A stretch of 64,000 bases of DNA from the NCBI GenBank assembly GCA_023432225.1, contig JAEYUW010000047.1, positions 145,623 to 209,622 on the forward strand. The letters are read 5' to 3'. The notes beneath the pieces were generated by a model. It was not told the DNA's origin, ran no database searches, and saw only the letters and a list, made by a program, of their open reading frames with translations. This stretch comes from Verrucomicrobiota bacterium (GTDB lineage Bacteria > Verrucomicrobiota > Verrucomicrobiia > Opitutales > Opitutaceae). Position numbers and translations under genes: made by a program. This document shows, one piece after another, positions 51,468-60,020 of this stretch (position 1 is the stretch's first letter; each line of letters begins with the position of its first letter).

Positions 51468-54206
51468 ATGCCAGACACCCGCGTTTCCTCCCTTCGTTGT
51501 GAATACCTCGTCGACCCGCTGGGCATCGACGAGCGCCTCCCGCGGCTGAGCTGGCTCCTCGAGAGCAGCCGTCGCGGCGCGCGCCAGGTCGCGTATCGCG
51601 TGCGCGTCGCTTCGACGCCCGAGAAACTCGCCGCGGGCGACGTCGATCGCTGGGACAGCGGCCGCGTCGAGAGCGCGCAGACCACGCACGTGGTCTACGC
51701 GGGCAGGGCGCTCCAATCGCGCGACGCGTGCCACTGGACCGTCGAGATCTGGGACGAAACTGGCGCGAGTGTTCGCTCTGCGCCGGCGCGCTGGACGATG
51801 GGTTTGCTCGAACGTGGCGACTGGAGCGCGAAGTGGATCGCGACCGATCCCGAGATCATCCGCCGCGATCCGGCCGCGATTTCGCCGACGCTCACCGAAC
51901 CCGGCACGCCGGGCGTTTTCCGCCGCGAGTTCGAGCTCAGCGACAAAGTGAAGCGCGCGACGATCTACGCGAGTGCGCGCGGCGTGTTCGAACTCAATCT
52001 CGGCGGTCAACGCGTGGGCGAGGATCTGTTCGCCCCCGAGTGGACCGACTACGACAAGCGCATCCATTACCGCACCTACGACGTCACGTCGCTCGTGCGC
52101 ACCGGCCGCAACACCCTCACGGCCACGCTCGGCGACGGTTGGTGGACGGGCTTCGTCGGCTGGCAGGAAACGAAGGGGCGCTACGGTTCGCTGGAAAATA
52201 GCCTCATCGTTCAACTCGAGCTCGAACTCGCCGACGGCCGCCGCGTGGTAATCTGCAGCGACGCATCGTGGCAGTGCGCCACCGGCCCGATTCTTTCGTC
52301 CGACATGCAGATGGGCGAGGTCTACGACGCGCGCCGCGAAACACGCATCGGGCGCGCCACCGTCGATCAGTCGCACTGGTTGCCCGCCCGCGAAGTCGCC
52401 GCACCGTCTGCGTCGCTCGTGGCGCAGCGCGCCGAGCCCGTGCGCATCAACCTGCTGTTGCCGCCGAAATCGATGCGCGAGATCCGACGCGGGGTTTTCA
52501 TCTACGATCTCGGTCAGAACATGACCGGCTGGGTGCACCTGAAAGTGCGCGCCGCCGCCGGCACGCGCATCCAGCTTCGTCACGCCGAACGGCTCAATCC
52601 CGACGGCACGATCTACACCGCGAATCTCCGTCGCGCGAAGGCGACCGATGTCTACATCTGCCGCGGCGGCGGCGACGAAGTCTGGGAACCGCACTTCACG
52701 TTCCACGGCTTCCAATACGTCGAGCTGACCGTGACCGAGCCGGAAGGTTGTAATTCACTAGATGACAACTTCCGACCCACGCTCGCGACGATCACCGGTT
52801 GTGTGATTTACTCCGCCACGCCGCTCGCGGGACATTTCGAGTGTTCCCACGCGGACGTGAATCGCCTCTGGCTCAACGGACTCTGGTCGCAGCGCGACAA
52901 TTTCCTCAGCGTGCCGACCGATTGCCCGCAGCGCGACGAGCGCCTCGGCTGGATGGGCGACGCGCAGGTGTTTCTCCGCACCGCGACGTGCAACATGGAC
53001 GTCGCGGCGTTCTTCACCAAGTGGATGATCGACGTCGAGGACGCGCAGACGCCCGACGGCGTTTTCCCCGATATCGCGCCGCGTCTCCGCGAGGACCTCA
53101 ACTGGGTCGGCCTCGGCAACCTCGCCGGCGGCGCCGGCTGGGCCGACGGCGGCATCATCATTCCTTACACGCTCTGGCGCGTTTACGGCGACCTGCGCCT
53201 CGTCGAGCGTCACTGGGACGCGATGGTGCGCTGGCTCGACTGGATCGAGCGCCACAACCCGAACGGACTCCGCCTCCACCAACTCGGCAACAACTACGGC
53301 GACTGGCTCTGCATCCCGAGCGACACGTCGTTCGGCACGCACTCGCCGATGAAGAACCTCCTCGCCACCGCTTACTGGGCCGACGACGCCGCGAAGATGG
53401 CGCGGCTCGCGCGCGCCCTCGGTCGCGACGCGGAAGCGGCGCGCTTCCAGGCGATGTTCGAAAAAGTGCGCGCGGCGTTCCAGGCCGAGTGGGTGCAACC
53501 CGACGGTCGCATCTCGGTTGAAACGCAGACGGCCTATCTGCTCGCGCTCGCGTTCGACCTCATGCCCGCGAATCTCCGCGCCGCCGCGACCGAGCATCTC
53601 GTCGCGAACATCCGCGATCTCGAATGGCACCTCAGCACCGGCTTCGTCGGCATCGGGCACTTGAACCCGCAGCTCACGCTCGCCGGCCGCGCCGATGTCG
53701 CCTATCGGCTCTTGTTGCAGGAAAGTTATCCGTCGTGGCTTTTCCCGGTTCTGCAAGGCGCCACCACGATCTGGGAACGCTGGGACAGCTGGACGATCGC
53801 CGAGGGCTTCCACAAGGACGGCATGAATTCCTTCAACCATTACTCGCTCGGCTCCGTCGGCGAGTGGCTGTTCCGCCACGTGCTCGGCATCGAACTCGAT
53901 CCGGCGACGCCCGGCTACCAGCGCTTCGTGCTGCGGCCGTTCGTGGGGCAGGGGCTCGAGCACGCGAGCGGCCACTATCGTTCGATCAACGGCGAAATCC
54001 GCAGTGCCTGGCGTCGTGACGGCACGCGCTTCGAGTGGACCGTCACGATTCCCGCCAACACCGGCGCTCGCGTGCACATTCCGTGCGCCGCGGACGCGGC
54101 CGTCGGCACCGACGGACTCGCGGTCGCGGAACGCGCTGAGGGATTCGCGATCTGCGACGCACCGGCGGGCACCTACACGTTTACGAGCACGCTCGCTGTC
54201 GGATGA
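51468..54206 (+). CDS. Cytoplasmic GH78 alpha-L-rhamnosidase
   Basis: A 912-residue rhamnosidase with no signal peptide, so probably acting on imported oligosaccharides. Domain order matches GH78: fibronectin-like N-region (LSWLLESSRRGARQVAYRVRV), Bac_rhamnosid_N sandwich (RGVFELNLGGQRVGEDLFAP, EVYDARRETRI), central DLGQNMTGWVHLKVRA, (alpha/alpha)6 barrel with the canonical TDCPQRDERLGWMGDAQVF, and C-terminal sandwich (HASGHYRSINGEIRSAW). The canonical DERLGWMGD acidic residues are kept, unlike the secreted GH78 at 14848. Its stop overlaps the dehydratase start by ATGA. It heads the RuBisCO-like operon. Confidence 0.93.
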   Translation: MPDTRVSSLRCEYLVDPLGIDERLPRLSWLLESSRRGARQVAYRVRVASTPEKLAAGDVDRWDSGRVESAQTTHVVYAGRALQSRDACHWTVEIWDETGASVRSAPARWTMGLLERGDWSAKWIATDPEIIRRDPAAISPTLTEPGTPGVFRREFELSDKVKRATIYASARGVFELNLGGQRVGEDLFAPEWTDYDKRIHYRTYDVTSLVRTGRNTLTATLGDGWWTGFVGWQETKGRYGSLENSLIVQLELELADGRRVVICSDASWQCATGPILSSDMQMGEVYDARRETRIGRATVDQSHWLPAREVAAPSASLVAQRAEPVRINLLLPPKSMREIRRGVFIYDLGQNMTGWVHLKVRAAAGTRIQLRHAERLNPDGTIYTANLRRAKATDVYICRGGGDEVWEPHFTFHGFQYVELTVTEPEGCNSLDDNFRPTLATITGCVIYSATPLAGHFECSHADVNRLWLNGLWSQRDNFLSVPTDCPQRDERLGWMGDAQVFLRTATCNMDVAAFFTKWMIDVEDAQTPDGVFPDIAPRLREDLNWVGLGNLAGGAGWADGGIIIPYTLWRVYGDLRLVERHWDAMVRWLDWIERHNPNGLRLHQLGNNYGDWLCIPSDTSFGTHSPMKNLLATAYWADDAAKMARLARALGRDAEAARFQAMFEKVRAAFQAEWVQPDGRISVETQTAYLLALAFDLMPANLRAAATEHLVANIRDLEWHLSTGFVGIGHLNPQLTLAGRADVAYRLLLQESYPSWLFPVLQGATTIWERWDSWTIAEGFHKDGMNSFNHYSLGSVGEWLFRHVLGIELDPATPGYQRFVLRPFVGQGLEHASGHYRSINGEIRSAWRRDGTRFEWTVTIPANTGARVHIPCAADAAVGTDGLAVAERAEGFAICDAPAGTYTFTSTLAVG

Positions 54207-55315
54207 AAATCACGCGTCTCCAGCCGATCATCCTCCACGCGCCCGTCACGCGCGGCGGCATTGCGGACAGCACGCACTCCATCTCGCACTGGGGCGCGCC
54301 GGGCGTCGCGATCCACACCGACACCGGCCTCGTCGGCTACGGCTTCTCCGGCACGCACGCACACCTGCCGACCGACAAGCTCATCGTCGAGTGCGCGGTC
54401 GATTCCTACGGTCCGCTGCTGATCGGCGAAGACCCGCGCGAAGTCCGCGCGCTCTGGGAAAAGCTGCACAAGCACTCGCCGATTTACTGGGTTGGCCGCG
54501 CCGGCATCACGCACCTCGCGCTCGGCGCGATCGACATCGCGCTATGGGATCTGAAGGCCAAGGCCGCCGGCCTGCCGCTGTGGAAACTGCTCGGCGGCTC
54601 CGCGTCCAAACGCGTCGAAGCCTACAACACCGACGGCGGCTGGCTCAACTGGCCGCTCGCGACGCTCGTATCCGACTGCAAGCGGCTCGTTGAAGCCGAC
54701 GGTTATCGCGCGGTGAAAATCAAGGTCGGCAGCCCGAACCCGTCGAACGATCTTCGCCGCCTTGAAGCCGTGCGCGCCGCGCTCGGCCCCGAGATCCGCA
54801 TCATGACCGATGCGAACGGCAAACTCGCGTTGCCCGACGCCATTCGCCTCGGCCGCCGTCTCGCGGAGTTCGACGTGGTATGGTTCGAGGAGCCGACGAC
54901 GTTCGATGATGTGTTCGCACACCGTCGTCTGGCCGAAGCGATCGAGACGCCGATCGCGCTGGGCGAACAGCTCTACCTCGCGCACCAGTTCCGCGACTTC
55001 ATCCACGCTGGCGCGGTGCATTACGTGCAGCCCGACGTCGTTCGCCTTGCGGGCATCACCGAGTGGTGGCAGGTCGCCGATCTCGCGCACAGTTACAGCC
55101 TGCCGGTCGTGCCGCATGTCGGCGACATGTGCCAGGTGCACCAGCACCTCTGTTTCGCGCACCCCGGCTGCGGCCTGCTCGAATACATTCCCTGGTTGCG
55201 CGACTGGATGAAACATCCGGCGCAGATCCGCGACGGCTACTTCATCGCGCCCGAAGCGCCCGGTGCGGGCATGGAGCCGACGGTCGAGGCCATGCAGCAA
55301 ATCAACCGTCTCTGA
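54203..55315 (+). CDS. Enolase-superfamily (mandelate racemase/dehydratase group) enzyme
   Basis: A 370-residue acid-sugar dehydratase candidate. Active-site residues are in place: KIK (K172, K174), metal ligands D203 (TDANG), E229 (FEEP) and E255 (GEQ), and an Asp-His dyad D278 (QPD) and H305 (PHVGD). The KxK plus His-Asp pattern is typical of the mandelate racemase subgroup, which includes rhamnonate, fuconate and other aldonate dehydratases. Coupled to the cytoplasmic rhamnosidase and followed five bases later by the RuBisCO-like gene. L-rhamnonate is a natural guess given the rhamnosidase, but the acid may be another one. Confidence 0.88.
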   Translation: MKITRLQPIILHAPVTRGGIADSTHSISHWGAPGVAIHTDTGLVGYGFSGTHAHLPTDKLIVECAVDSYGPLLIGEDPREVRALWEKLHKHSPIYWVGRAGITHLALGAIDIALWDLKAKAAGLPLWKLLGGSASKRVEAYNTDGGWLNWPLATLVSDCKRLVEADGYRAVKIKVGSPNPSNDLRRLEAVRAALGPEIRIMTDANGKLALPDAIRLGRRLAEFDVVWFEEPTTFDDVFAHRRLAEAIETPIALGEQLYLAHQFRDFIHAGAVHYVQPDVVRLAGITEWWQVADLAHSYSLPVVPHVGDMCQVHQHLCFAHPGCGLLEYIPWLRDWMKHPAQIRDGYFIAPEAPGAGMEPTVEAMQQINRL

Positions 55316-55319
55316 ACCC

Positions 55320-56567
55320 ATGGAGCGCGTCATCGCCACTTACCTCATCGAGACCGCGTTGCCGGTCGAGAAGGCCGCGGCGACGCTCGCGGGCGAGCAA
55401 TCCTCCGGCACATTCGTCGCAGTGCCCGGCGAGACCGAGGAGCTGAAACAGCGCTTCGCCGCGCGCGTCGAGGCGATCAAGCCGCTCGAAACCGTGACCG
55501 CGCCTGCAATCCCGACCGGCCGCGCGCCGGCCGCAAGTTACCAGCGCGCGGAGGTGAAGGTGTCGTGGTCGATCGAGAACTTCGGCACGAACCTGCCCAC
55601 GCTCGTCTCGACGCTGCAGGGTAACCTCTACGAACTCGCCCAATTCTCCGGCCTGAAGCTGATGGATTTCGACGTGCCGCCGGCCTTCGCCGCGAAGTTC
55701 CGCGGTCCGGTGTTCGGCATCGCGGGCACGCGTCGCCTCACGGGCGTCGAGGGCCGCCCGCTCATCGGCACGATCATCAAACCGAGCATCGGCCTGTCGC
55801 CGGCGCAGACCGCCGAGATGGTGCGCGTGCTCGTCGAGGCCGGCATCGATTTCGTGAAGGACGACGAGCTGATGGCCGATCCGCCGCACTCGCCGTTCGA
55901 TACTCGCGTCGACGCGATCATGCGCGTGATCAACGACCACGCGCAGCGCACCGGTAAGAAGGTGATGTATGCCTTCAACATCAGCGATGAACTCGACGCC
56001 ATGCAGCGCCACTACGACAAGATCGTCGCGAGCGGCGGCACGTGCGCGATGATCAGCGTCAATAGCGTCGGTCTCGCCGCGACGAAGAAGCTCTGCGATC
56101 GCGGCCAGCTTGCCATTCACGGCCACCGCAACGGCTGGGGCATGCTCAACCGGCACCCGCTGCTCGGCATCGAGTTCCCGGCGTTTCAAAAACTCCAGCG
56201 CCTCGCGGGCGTCGACCAGCTGCACGTCAACGGCATCGCGAACAAGTTCTGGGAATGCGACGATTCGGTTGTGCGTTCCATCGCGTCCTGCCGCGCGAGC
56301 GAACCGCTCGGCCAGCCGGTGTTGCCCGTCGTCTCGTCCGGTCAGTGGGGAGGCCAGGCACCCGAGACTTGGCGCCGCACGCAGACCGTCGATCTGCTCT
56401 ACATGGCCGGCGGCGGCATCCAGGCGCATCCCGATGGCGCTGCGGCCGGCGTGCGTTCGCTGCAGCTCTGGTGGGAAGCGGCCGTCGAGGGACTCAGCTA
56501 TGAGGCGGCCATCGCGCGCCATCCGTTGCTCGCGAAATCAGCCGCGAAGTTCGGTCAGGCAAAATAG
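55320..56567 (+). CDS. RuBisCO-like protein (form IV), OiaX-like candidate
   Basis: A 415-residue RuBisCO large-chain homologue. The N-domain (1-125) and barrel are recognisable. Kept: K154 of TIIKPSIGLS, the carbamate/metal site FVKDDE (K180, D182, E183), and AGGGIQAHPDG. Changed relative to true RuBisCO: KPK is KPS, loop 6 reads HVNGIANKFW, HGHRNGWGMLNR replaces the usual histidine region, and SGQWGG stands where SGGIH is expected. So it should not fix CO2. Family knowledge: RuBisCO-like proteins paired with DUF1537 kinases convert 3-oxo-isoapionate 4-phosphate to 3-phosphoglycerate and glycolate in apionate catabolism. The next gene is such a kinase. Exact substrate is inferred. Confidence 0.9.
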   Translation: MERVIATYLIETALPVEKAAATLAGEQSSGTFVAVPGETEELKQRFAARVEAIKPLETVTAPAIPTGRAPAASYQRAEVKVSWSIENFGTNLPTLVSTLQGNLYELAQFSGLKLMDFDVPPAFAAKFRGPVFGIAGTRRLTGVEGRPLIGTIIKPSIGLSPAQTAEMVRVLVEAGIDFVKDDELMADPPHSPFDTRVDAIMRVINDHAQRTGKKVMYAFNISDELDAMQRHYDKIVASGGTCAMISVNSVGLAATKKLCDRGQLAIHGHRNGWGMLNRHPLLGIEFPAFQKLQRLAGVDQLHVNGIANKFWECDDSVVRSIASCRASEPLGQPVLPVVSSGQWGGQAPETWRRTQTVDLLYMAGGGIQAHPDGAAAGVRSLQLWWEAAVEGLSYEAAIARHPLLAKSAAKFGQAK

Positions 56568-56600
56568 GTCCTATACGACTTATAGGACCCATAGGATCTA
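56565..56600. repeat. CCTATA-type palindromic micro-repeat before a start codon
   Basis: GGTCCTATA-CGACT-TATAGGACC is a perfect palindrome, followed by CATAGGATC. The TAG of its first TAGG is the stop codon of the RuBisCO-like gene. Related to the tract at 46276. Confidence 0.8.
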
Positions 56601-56606
56601 TCCCCA

Positions 56607-57911
56607 ATGCCCCGCACCCTCCTGCTCGCCTACTTCGGTGACGATTTCACCGGCTCGACCGACGCGCTGGAATTCCTCTCGCGCGCAGGCTTGCGCACCG
56701 CGCTTTTCCTGGAACCGCCGTCTCGGGAGCGGCTCGCTGCGATGCCAGCGCTCGATGCCATCGGCGTCGCCGGCCTCACGCGCTCCCTGCCGCCCGCCGA
56801 AATGGAAGCCGTGCTGCGACCGGCGTTCGCCGCGCTGCGCGACCTCGGGCCGAGACACGTGCACTTCAAGGTCTGCTCGACCTTCGATTCGGCGCCGCAC
56901 GTCGGCAGCATCGGACGCGCGATTGACGTTGGCGTGTCGGTTTTCGGTGGCCGTTACGTGCCGCTGTTGGTCGGCGCCCCGGCGCTCGGACGCTATTGCG
57001 CGTTCGGAAATCTCTTTGCACGCATGGGCATCGGTAGCGCCGGGGAGATCTACCGTCTCGACCGTCATCCCTCGATGAGCCGGCACCCGGTCACGCCCGC
57101 GGACGAGGCGGATCTTCGCCTGCATCTCGCGAAGCAGACGGCGAAACGCATCGGTTTGTTCGACGTGCTGAAGGTCGATCTCCCAGAGACCGAAGCGGCG
57201 GCGGCGCTCGAACGCCTCGTCGCCGGCGGTGCGGAGATCGTGCTGTTCGACGTGATGCGCGCCGAGCAACTCGCGCGCATCGGCGCGTTGATCGATGCGG
57301 CCGCGGGCGACGCTCCGGTTTTCTCGGTTGGTTCCTCCGGCATCGAGATGGCGTTGGGCACGCATTGGGCGGAGCAGGGGAGCCTGCGGCCTCGCACCGG
57401 ATGGGCGCCGGCGGCGCGCGTTGACCGCCTGCTCGTGATTTCCGGCAGTTGCTCTCCGGTCACCTCCGGCCAAATCGATTGGGCGCTCGCTCACGGTTTC
57501 GTGGGCATTCCGCTCGACGCGCAGGCGCCGCAAGTCGAACCGACGGTCGCGGCGGCACGCGTGGCGTTGCGCGCCGGCAAAAGCCCGCTCGTCTTCACCG
57601 CTCGCGGTCAACAAACCGGCCGGCCTGCATCCGCGGCCACGTTAGGGGCGGCGCTCGGCACGATCGCGCGCAAGCTCGTCGAGTCGGAATCGCTGTCCCG
57701 CGTGCTCATCGCCGGCGGTGACACGTCGAGCTACGCCGCGCGCGCGCTCGGCATCGAAGCCGTCGAGATGGTCGCCCCGCTCGCGCCGGGGTCGCCGCTC
57801 TGCCGCGCGCATTCGCCGAATGCCGCGGTGCACGGACTCGAGGTCAACTTCAAGGGCGGCCAGGTCGGCACGCCCGACTACTTCGGCGCCGTGCAGCGCG
57901 GCGCGCTCTGA
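56607..57911 (+). CDS. DUF1537 four-carbon acid sugar kinase family protein (OiaK-like candidate)
   Basis: A 434-residue acid-sugar kinase, a more canonical member than the one at 1140. Seen: YFGDDFTGSTDALEFLSRAG (9-28), KVCSTFDSAPHVGSIG, VGAPALGRYCAFGNLFARMG, HPVTPADEADLRLHLAKQT, VISGSCSPVTSGQIDWAL, IAGGDTSSYAARALG and the closing KGGQVGTPDYFGAV. The pairing with a RuBisCO-like protein matches the known kinase of 3-oxo-isoapionate (OiaK), whose product the RuBisCO-like protein cleaves. Forty bases of palindromic micro-repeat separate the two genes. Confidence 0.92.
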   Translation: MPRTLLLAYFGDDFTGSTDALEFLSRAGLRTALFLEPPSRERLAAMPALDAIGVAGLTRSLPPAEMEAVLRPAFAALRDLGPRHVHFKVCSTFDSAPHVGSIGRAIDVGVSVFGGRYVPLLVGAPALGRYCAFGNLFARMGIGSAGEIYRLDRHPSMSRHPVTPADEADLRLHLAKQTAKRIGLFDVLKVDLPETEAAAALERLVAGGAEIVLFDVMRAEQLARIGALIDAAAGDAPVFSVGSSGIEMALGTHWAEQGSLRPRTGWAPAARVDRLLVISGSCSPVTSGQIDWALAHGFVGIPLDAQAPQVEPTVAAARVALRAGKSPLVFTARGQQTGRPASAATLGAALGTIARKLVESESLSRVLIAGGDTSSYAARALGIEAVEMVAPLAPGSPLCRAHSPNAAVHGLEVNFKGGQVGTPDYFGAVQRGAL

Positions 57912-57919
57912 TCTTTCCC

Positions 57920-58582
57920 ATGAAACGCAAGACTCTCGCTCTCGTGCACACCTCCGCGACGCTCGTCCCGGTTTTCCAGCAGCTCTGCAAGGCGCAGCTG
58001 CCGAACGTCGACACCTTCAACATCGTCGACGACAGCCTCGTGCGCGCCATCGGCGCCAAGGGCAGCCTCACCGCCGACATCGCGCGCCGCGTGCAGGCCT
58101 ACATCACTTCGGCCGAGGCGGGCGGCGCGGATTACGTGCTCGTGACCTGCTCCTCGATCGGGCCCGCCGTCGAGGCGTCGTCGGCGTTCTGTGCTGTGCC
58201 GGTGTTGCGCGTCGATCAACCGATGGCCGACCAGGCCGTGCAAACCGGCCGGCGCATCGGCGTCATCGCCACGTTGCCCACGACGCTCAATCCCACGAAG
58301 GATCTCGTGCAGCGCCGCGCCGCTGCGGCCGGAAAATCCGTCGAAATCACCGCCGTGCTCGTCGAGGGCGCGTTTGAGGCGCTGATGTCCGGTGACGCCG
58401 CGAAACATGACGCGCTCGTCGCGTCGGCGCTGCGCGCGCTGGTGTCGCAAGTCGACGTGATCGTGCTCGCTCAGGCCTCGATGGCACGCGTGGTTGATAC
58501 GCTCGCGCCGGAAGATCGCCGCATCTCGATTCTCGCCAGCCCGCCGCTCGCGATCGCGCATCTGGCCAAGGTGCTGGCGTAG
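57920..58582 (+). CDS. Asp/Glu racemase-family protein with a single active-site cysteine
   Basis: A 220-residue protein of the aspartate/glutamate/hydantoin racemase fold. The first catalytic cysteine is present (C77 in LVTCSSIGP), but the position of the second reads LAQASMAR with Ala186. The usual two-base racemisation would therefore not work; one-cysteine members include decarboxylases and isomerases. It sits eight bases after the DUF1537 kinase in the RuBisCO-like operon, so it may act on the same acid (isomerisation or decarboxylation). The TAG stop is supplied by a REP pair. Confidence 0.82.
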   Translation: MKRKTLALVHTSATLVPVFQQLCKAQLPNVDTFNIVDDSLVRAIGAKGSLTADIARRVQAYITSAEAGGADYVLVTCSSIGPAVEASSAFCAVPVLRVDQPMADQAVQTGRRIGVIATLPTTLNPTKDLVQRRAAAAGKSVEITAVLVEGAFEALMSGDAAKHDALVASALRALVSQVDVIVLAQASMARVVDTLAPEDRRISILASPPLAIAHLAKVLA

Positions 58583-58634
58583 CGCAGGCGTCCCGCCTGC
58601 CTCTTTTCCCGTGCAGGCGAGACGCCTGCGCTAC
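58579..58634. repeat. REP pair, GCAGGCG hairpin family
   Basis: GTAGCGCAGGCG-TCC-CGCCTGC and GCAGGCG-AGA-CGCCTGCGCTAC. TAG of the left GTAG is the stop of the racemase-family gene; the right CTAC is 14 bases before the next ATG. Confidence 0.9.
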
Positions 58635-58648
58635 TTTCCCCATACCCC

Positions 58649-59932
58649 ATGCTCGCTTTCCGAAAACTCTGCCTCGGCATTGCCGCGGCATCATTGCTCG
58701 CCGTTCTCGCGGGCCTCGCGCTCAGCAATGCCGCTCTCTGGTCACCGGCCGCCGTGCTCGCGGCGCTGGGCCTCGCCATCGGTCTCGGCGCCGTGCCGTC
58801 GCTCAAGGGCTACCAATATACCGCGTGGATTTTCGCCGCCGTGGTGACGGCGATGATTTATCCGGCGGCGTTTCTGCGGTGGGGCAATTTCGATCTGCGC
58901 AACAAGTGGGTCGTGCTCGTCGTGGTGCAGACGGTGATGTTCGGCATGGGCACGCAGATGAGTCTGAAGGATTTTGTCGGCGTCATGAAAATGCCGTGGG
59001 GCGTGGCGGTGGCCGTCGGGTGTCAGTTCTTGATCATGCCGCTGACGGGGTTTGCCCTGATCCACTTGTTCGACCTGCCGGCGGAGATTGCGGCGGGCGT
59101 GATTCTGATCGGCTCGTGCTCGAGCGGGCTGGCGTCGAACGTCATGTGCTACATCGCGCGCGCGAATCTCGCGCTGTCGATCACGGCGACGTCGATCACC
59201 ACGCTGATCGCGCCGATCATGACGCCGCTGTGGATGAAGCTGCTGGCCGGGCAGCTCGTCGAAGTGAAGTTCACTAACATGATGATCGAGATCGTGAAGA
59301 TCGTCATCGTGCCGATCGGTGCGGCGTTGATTCACGACTACTTGAAACACGCCGCGCCCGGCGTGGCGCGCCGGTTCGTGGTGGCGCAGGTGGTGTGCGC
59401 TGTGGCGGCGGTGGGACTGTTCGTGAGCTTCGACGCCGCCTGGATGCTCGCGCTCGCGGAAGGGGCGCGGCTCGCGTGCGAGTTGCTCGCATTCCTCTTC
59501 GGCGCGGTCGCGTTCGGCGTGTTGTATCACCAGATCACCCGCGTTCTGCCGAGACTCGAGGCAGCGATGCCGCTGCTGTCGATGGCGGGCATCGTTTATT
59601 TCACGACGGTGACGACGGCGGCGGGGCGCAACCACCTGCTGCTCGTGGGCGGCGTGTTGTTCCTGGTGGCCGCGTTGCACAACGGAGCGGGCTACTTCTT
59701 CGGCTACTGGCTCGCGCGGCTCGCGGGACTCGATCGCGCGTCGTGCCGCACGGTCGCGATCGAGGTCGGTCTGCAAAATGGCGGCATGGCCTCGGGCCTC
59801 GCTGGCGCCATGGGCAAGCTCGCGACGGTCGGCCTCGCGGCGGCGGTATTCAGCCCGTGGATGAACATCTCCGGTTCGATCCTGGCGAACTACTGGCGCA
59901 AGCGGCCGGTGGAGGACGCGGCGCGAAAGTAG
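58649..59932 (+). CDS. BASS-family (bile acid:sodium symporter-like) transporter
   Basis: A 427-residue inner-membrane carrier with about ten hydrophobic segments. Seen: VQTVMFGMGTQMSLKDFVGVM and LIGSCSSGLASNVMCYIARANLALS (the BASS core motif). Also present are SITATSITTLIAPIMTPLWM and EVGLQNGGMASGLAGAMGKLA, the second conserved broken-helix region. Family members move organic anions with sodium, so an acid sugar or keto-acid feeding the RuBisCO-like pathway is a plausible cargo. The TAG stop lies in a REP pair. Confidence 0.9.
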   Translation: MLAFRKLCLGIAAASLLAVLAGLALSNAALWSPAAVLAALGLAIGLGAVPSLKGYQYTAWIFAAVVTAMIYPAAFLRWGNFDLRNKWVVLVVVQTVMFGMGTQMSLKDFVGVMKMPWGVAVAVGCQFLIMPLTGFALIHLFDLPAEIAAGVILIGSCSSGLASNVMCYIARANLALSITATSITTLIAPIMTPLWMKLLAGQLVEVKFTNMMIEIVKIVIVPIGAALIHDYLKHAAPGVARRFVVAQVVCAVAAVGLFVSFDAAWMLALAEGARLACELLAFLFGAVAFGVLYHQITRVLPRLEAAMPLLSMAGIVYFTTVTTAAGRNHLLLVGGVLFLVAALHNGAGYFFGYWLARLAGLDRASCRTVAIEVGLQNGGMASGLAGAMGKLATVGLAAAVFSPWMNISGSILANYWRKRPVEDAARK

Positions 59933-60020
59933 GTCCGGCTTCAGCCGGACCAGGCGGAAGTTAGCTCGCGTGTCGTGTCTGCGACTCGGACGAAACCGGA
60001 CCGGCTGAAGCCGGTCCTAC
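59929..60020. repeat. REP pair, GTCCGGC hairpin family
   Basis: GTAGGTCCGGC-TTCA-GCCGGACC and GGACCGGC-TGAA-GCCGGTCCTAC. It lies between convergent genes, and both stop codons (59930-59932 and 60017-60019) fall in its GTAG/CTAC ends. Confidence 0.9.

Noticed and set aside
55320..56567. A true CO2-fixing RuBisCO
   Set aside because: Several catalytic positions differ (KPS for KPK, altered loop 6, SGQWGG), and no phosphoribulokinase is nearby.
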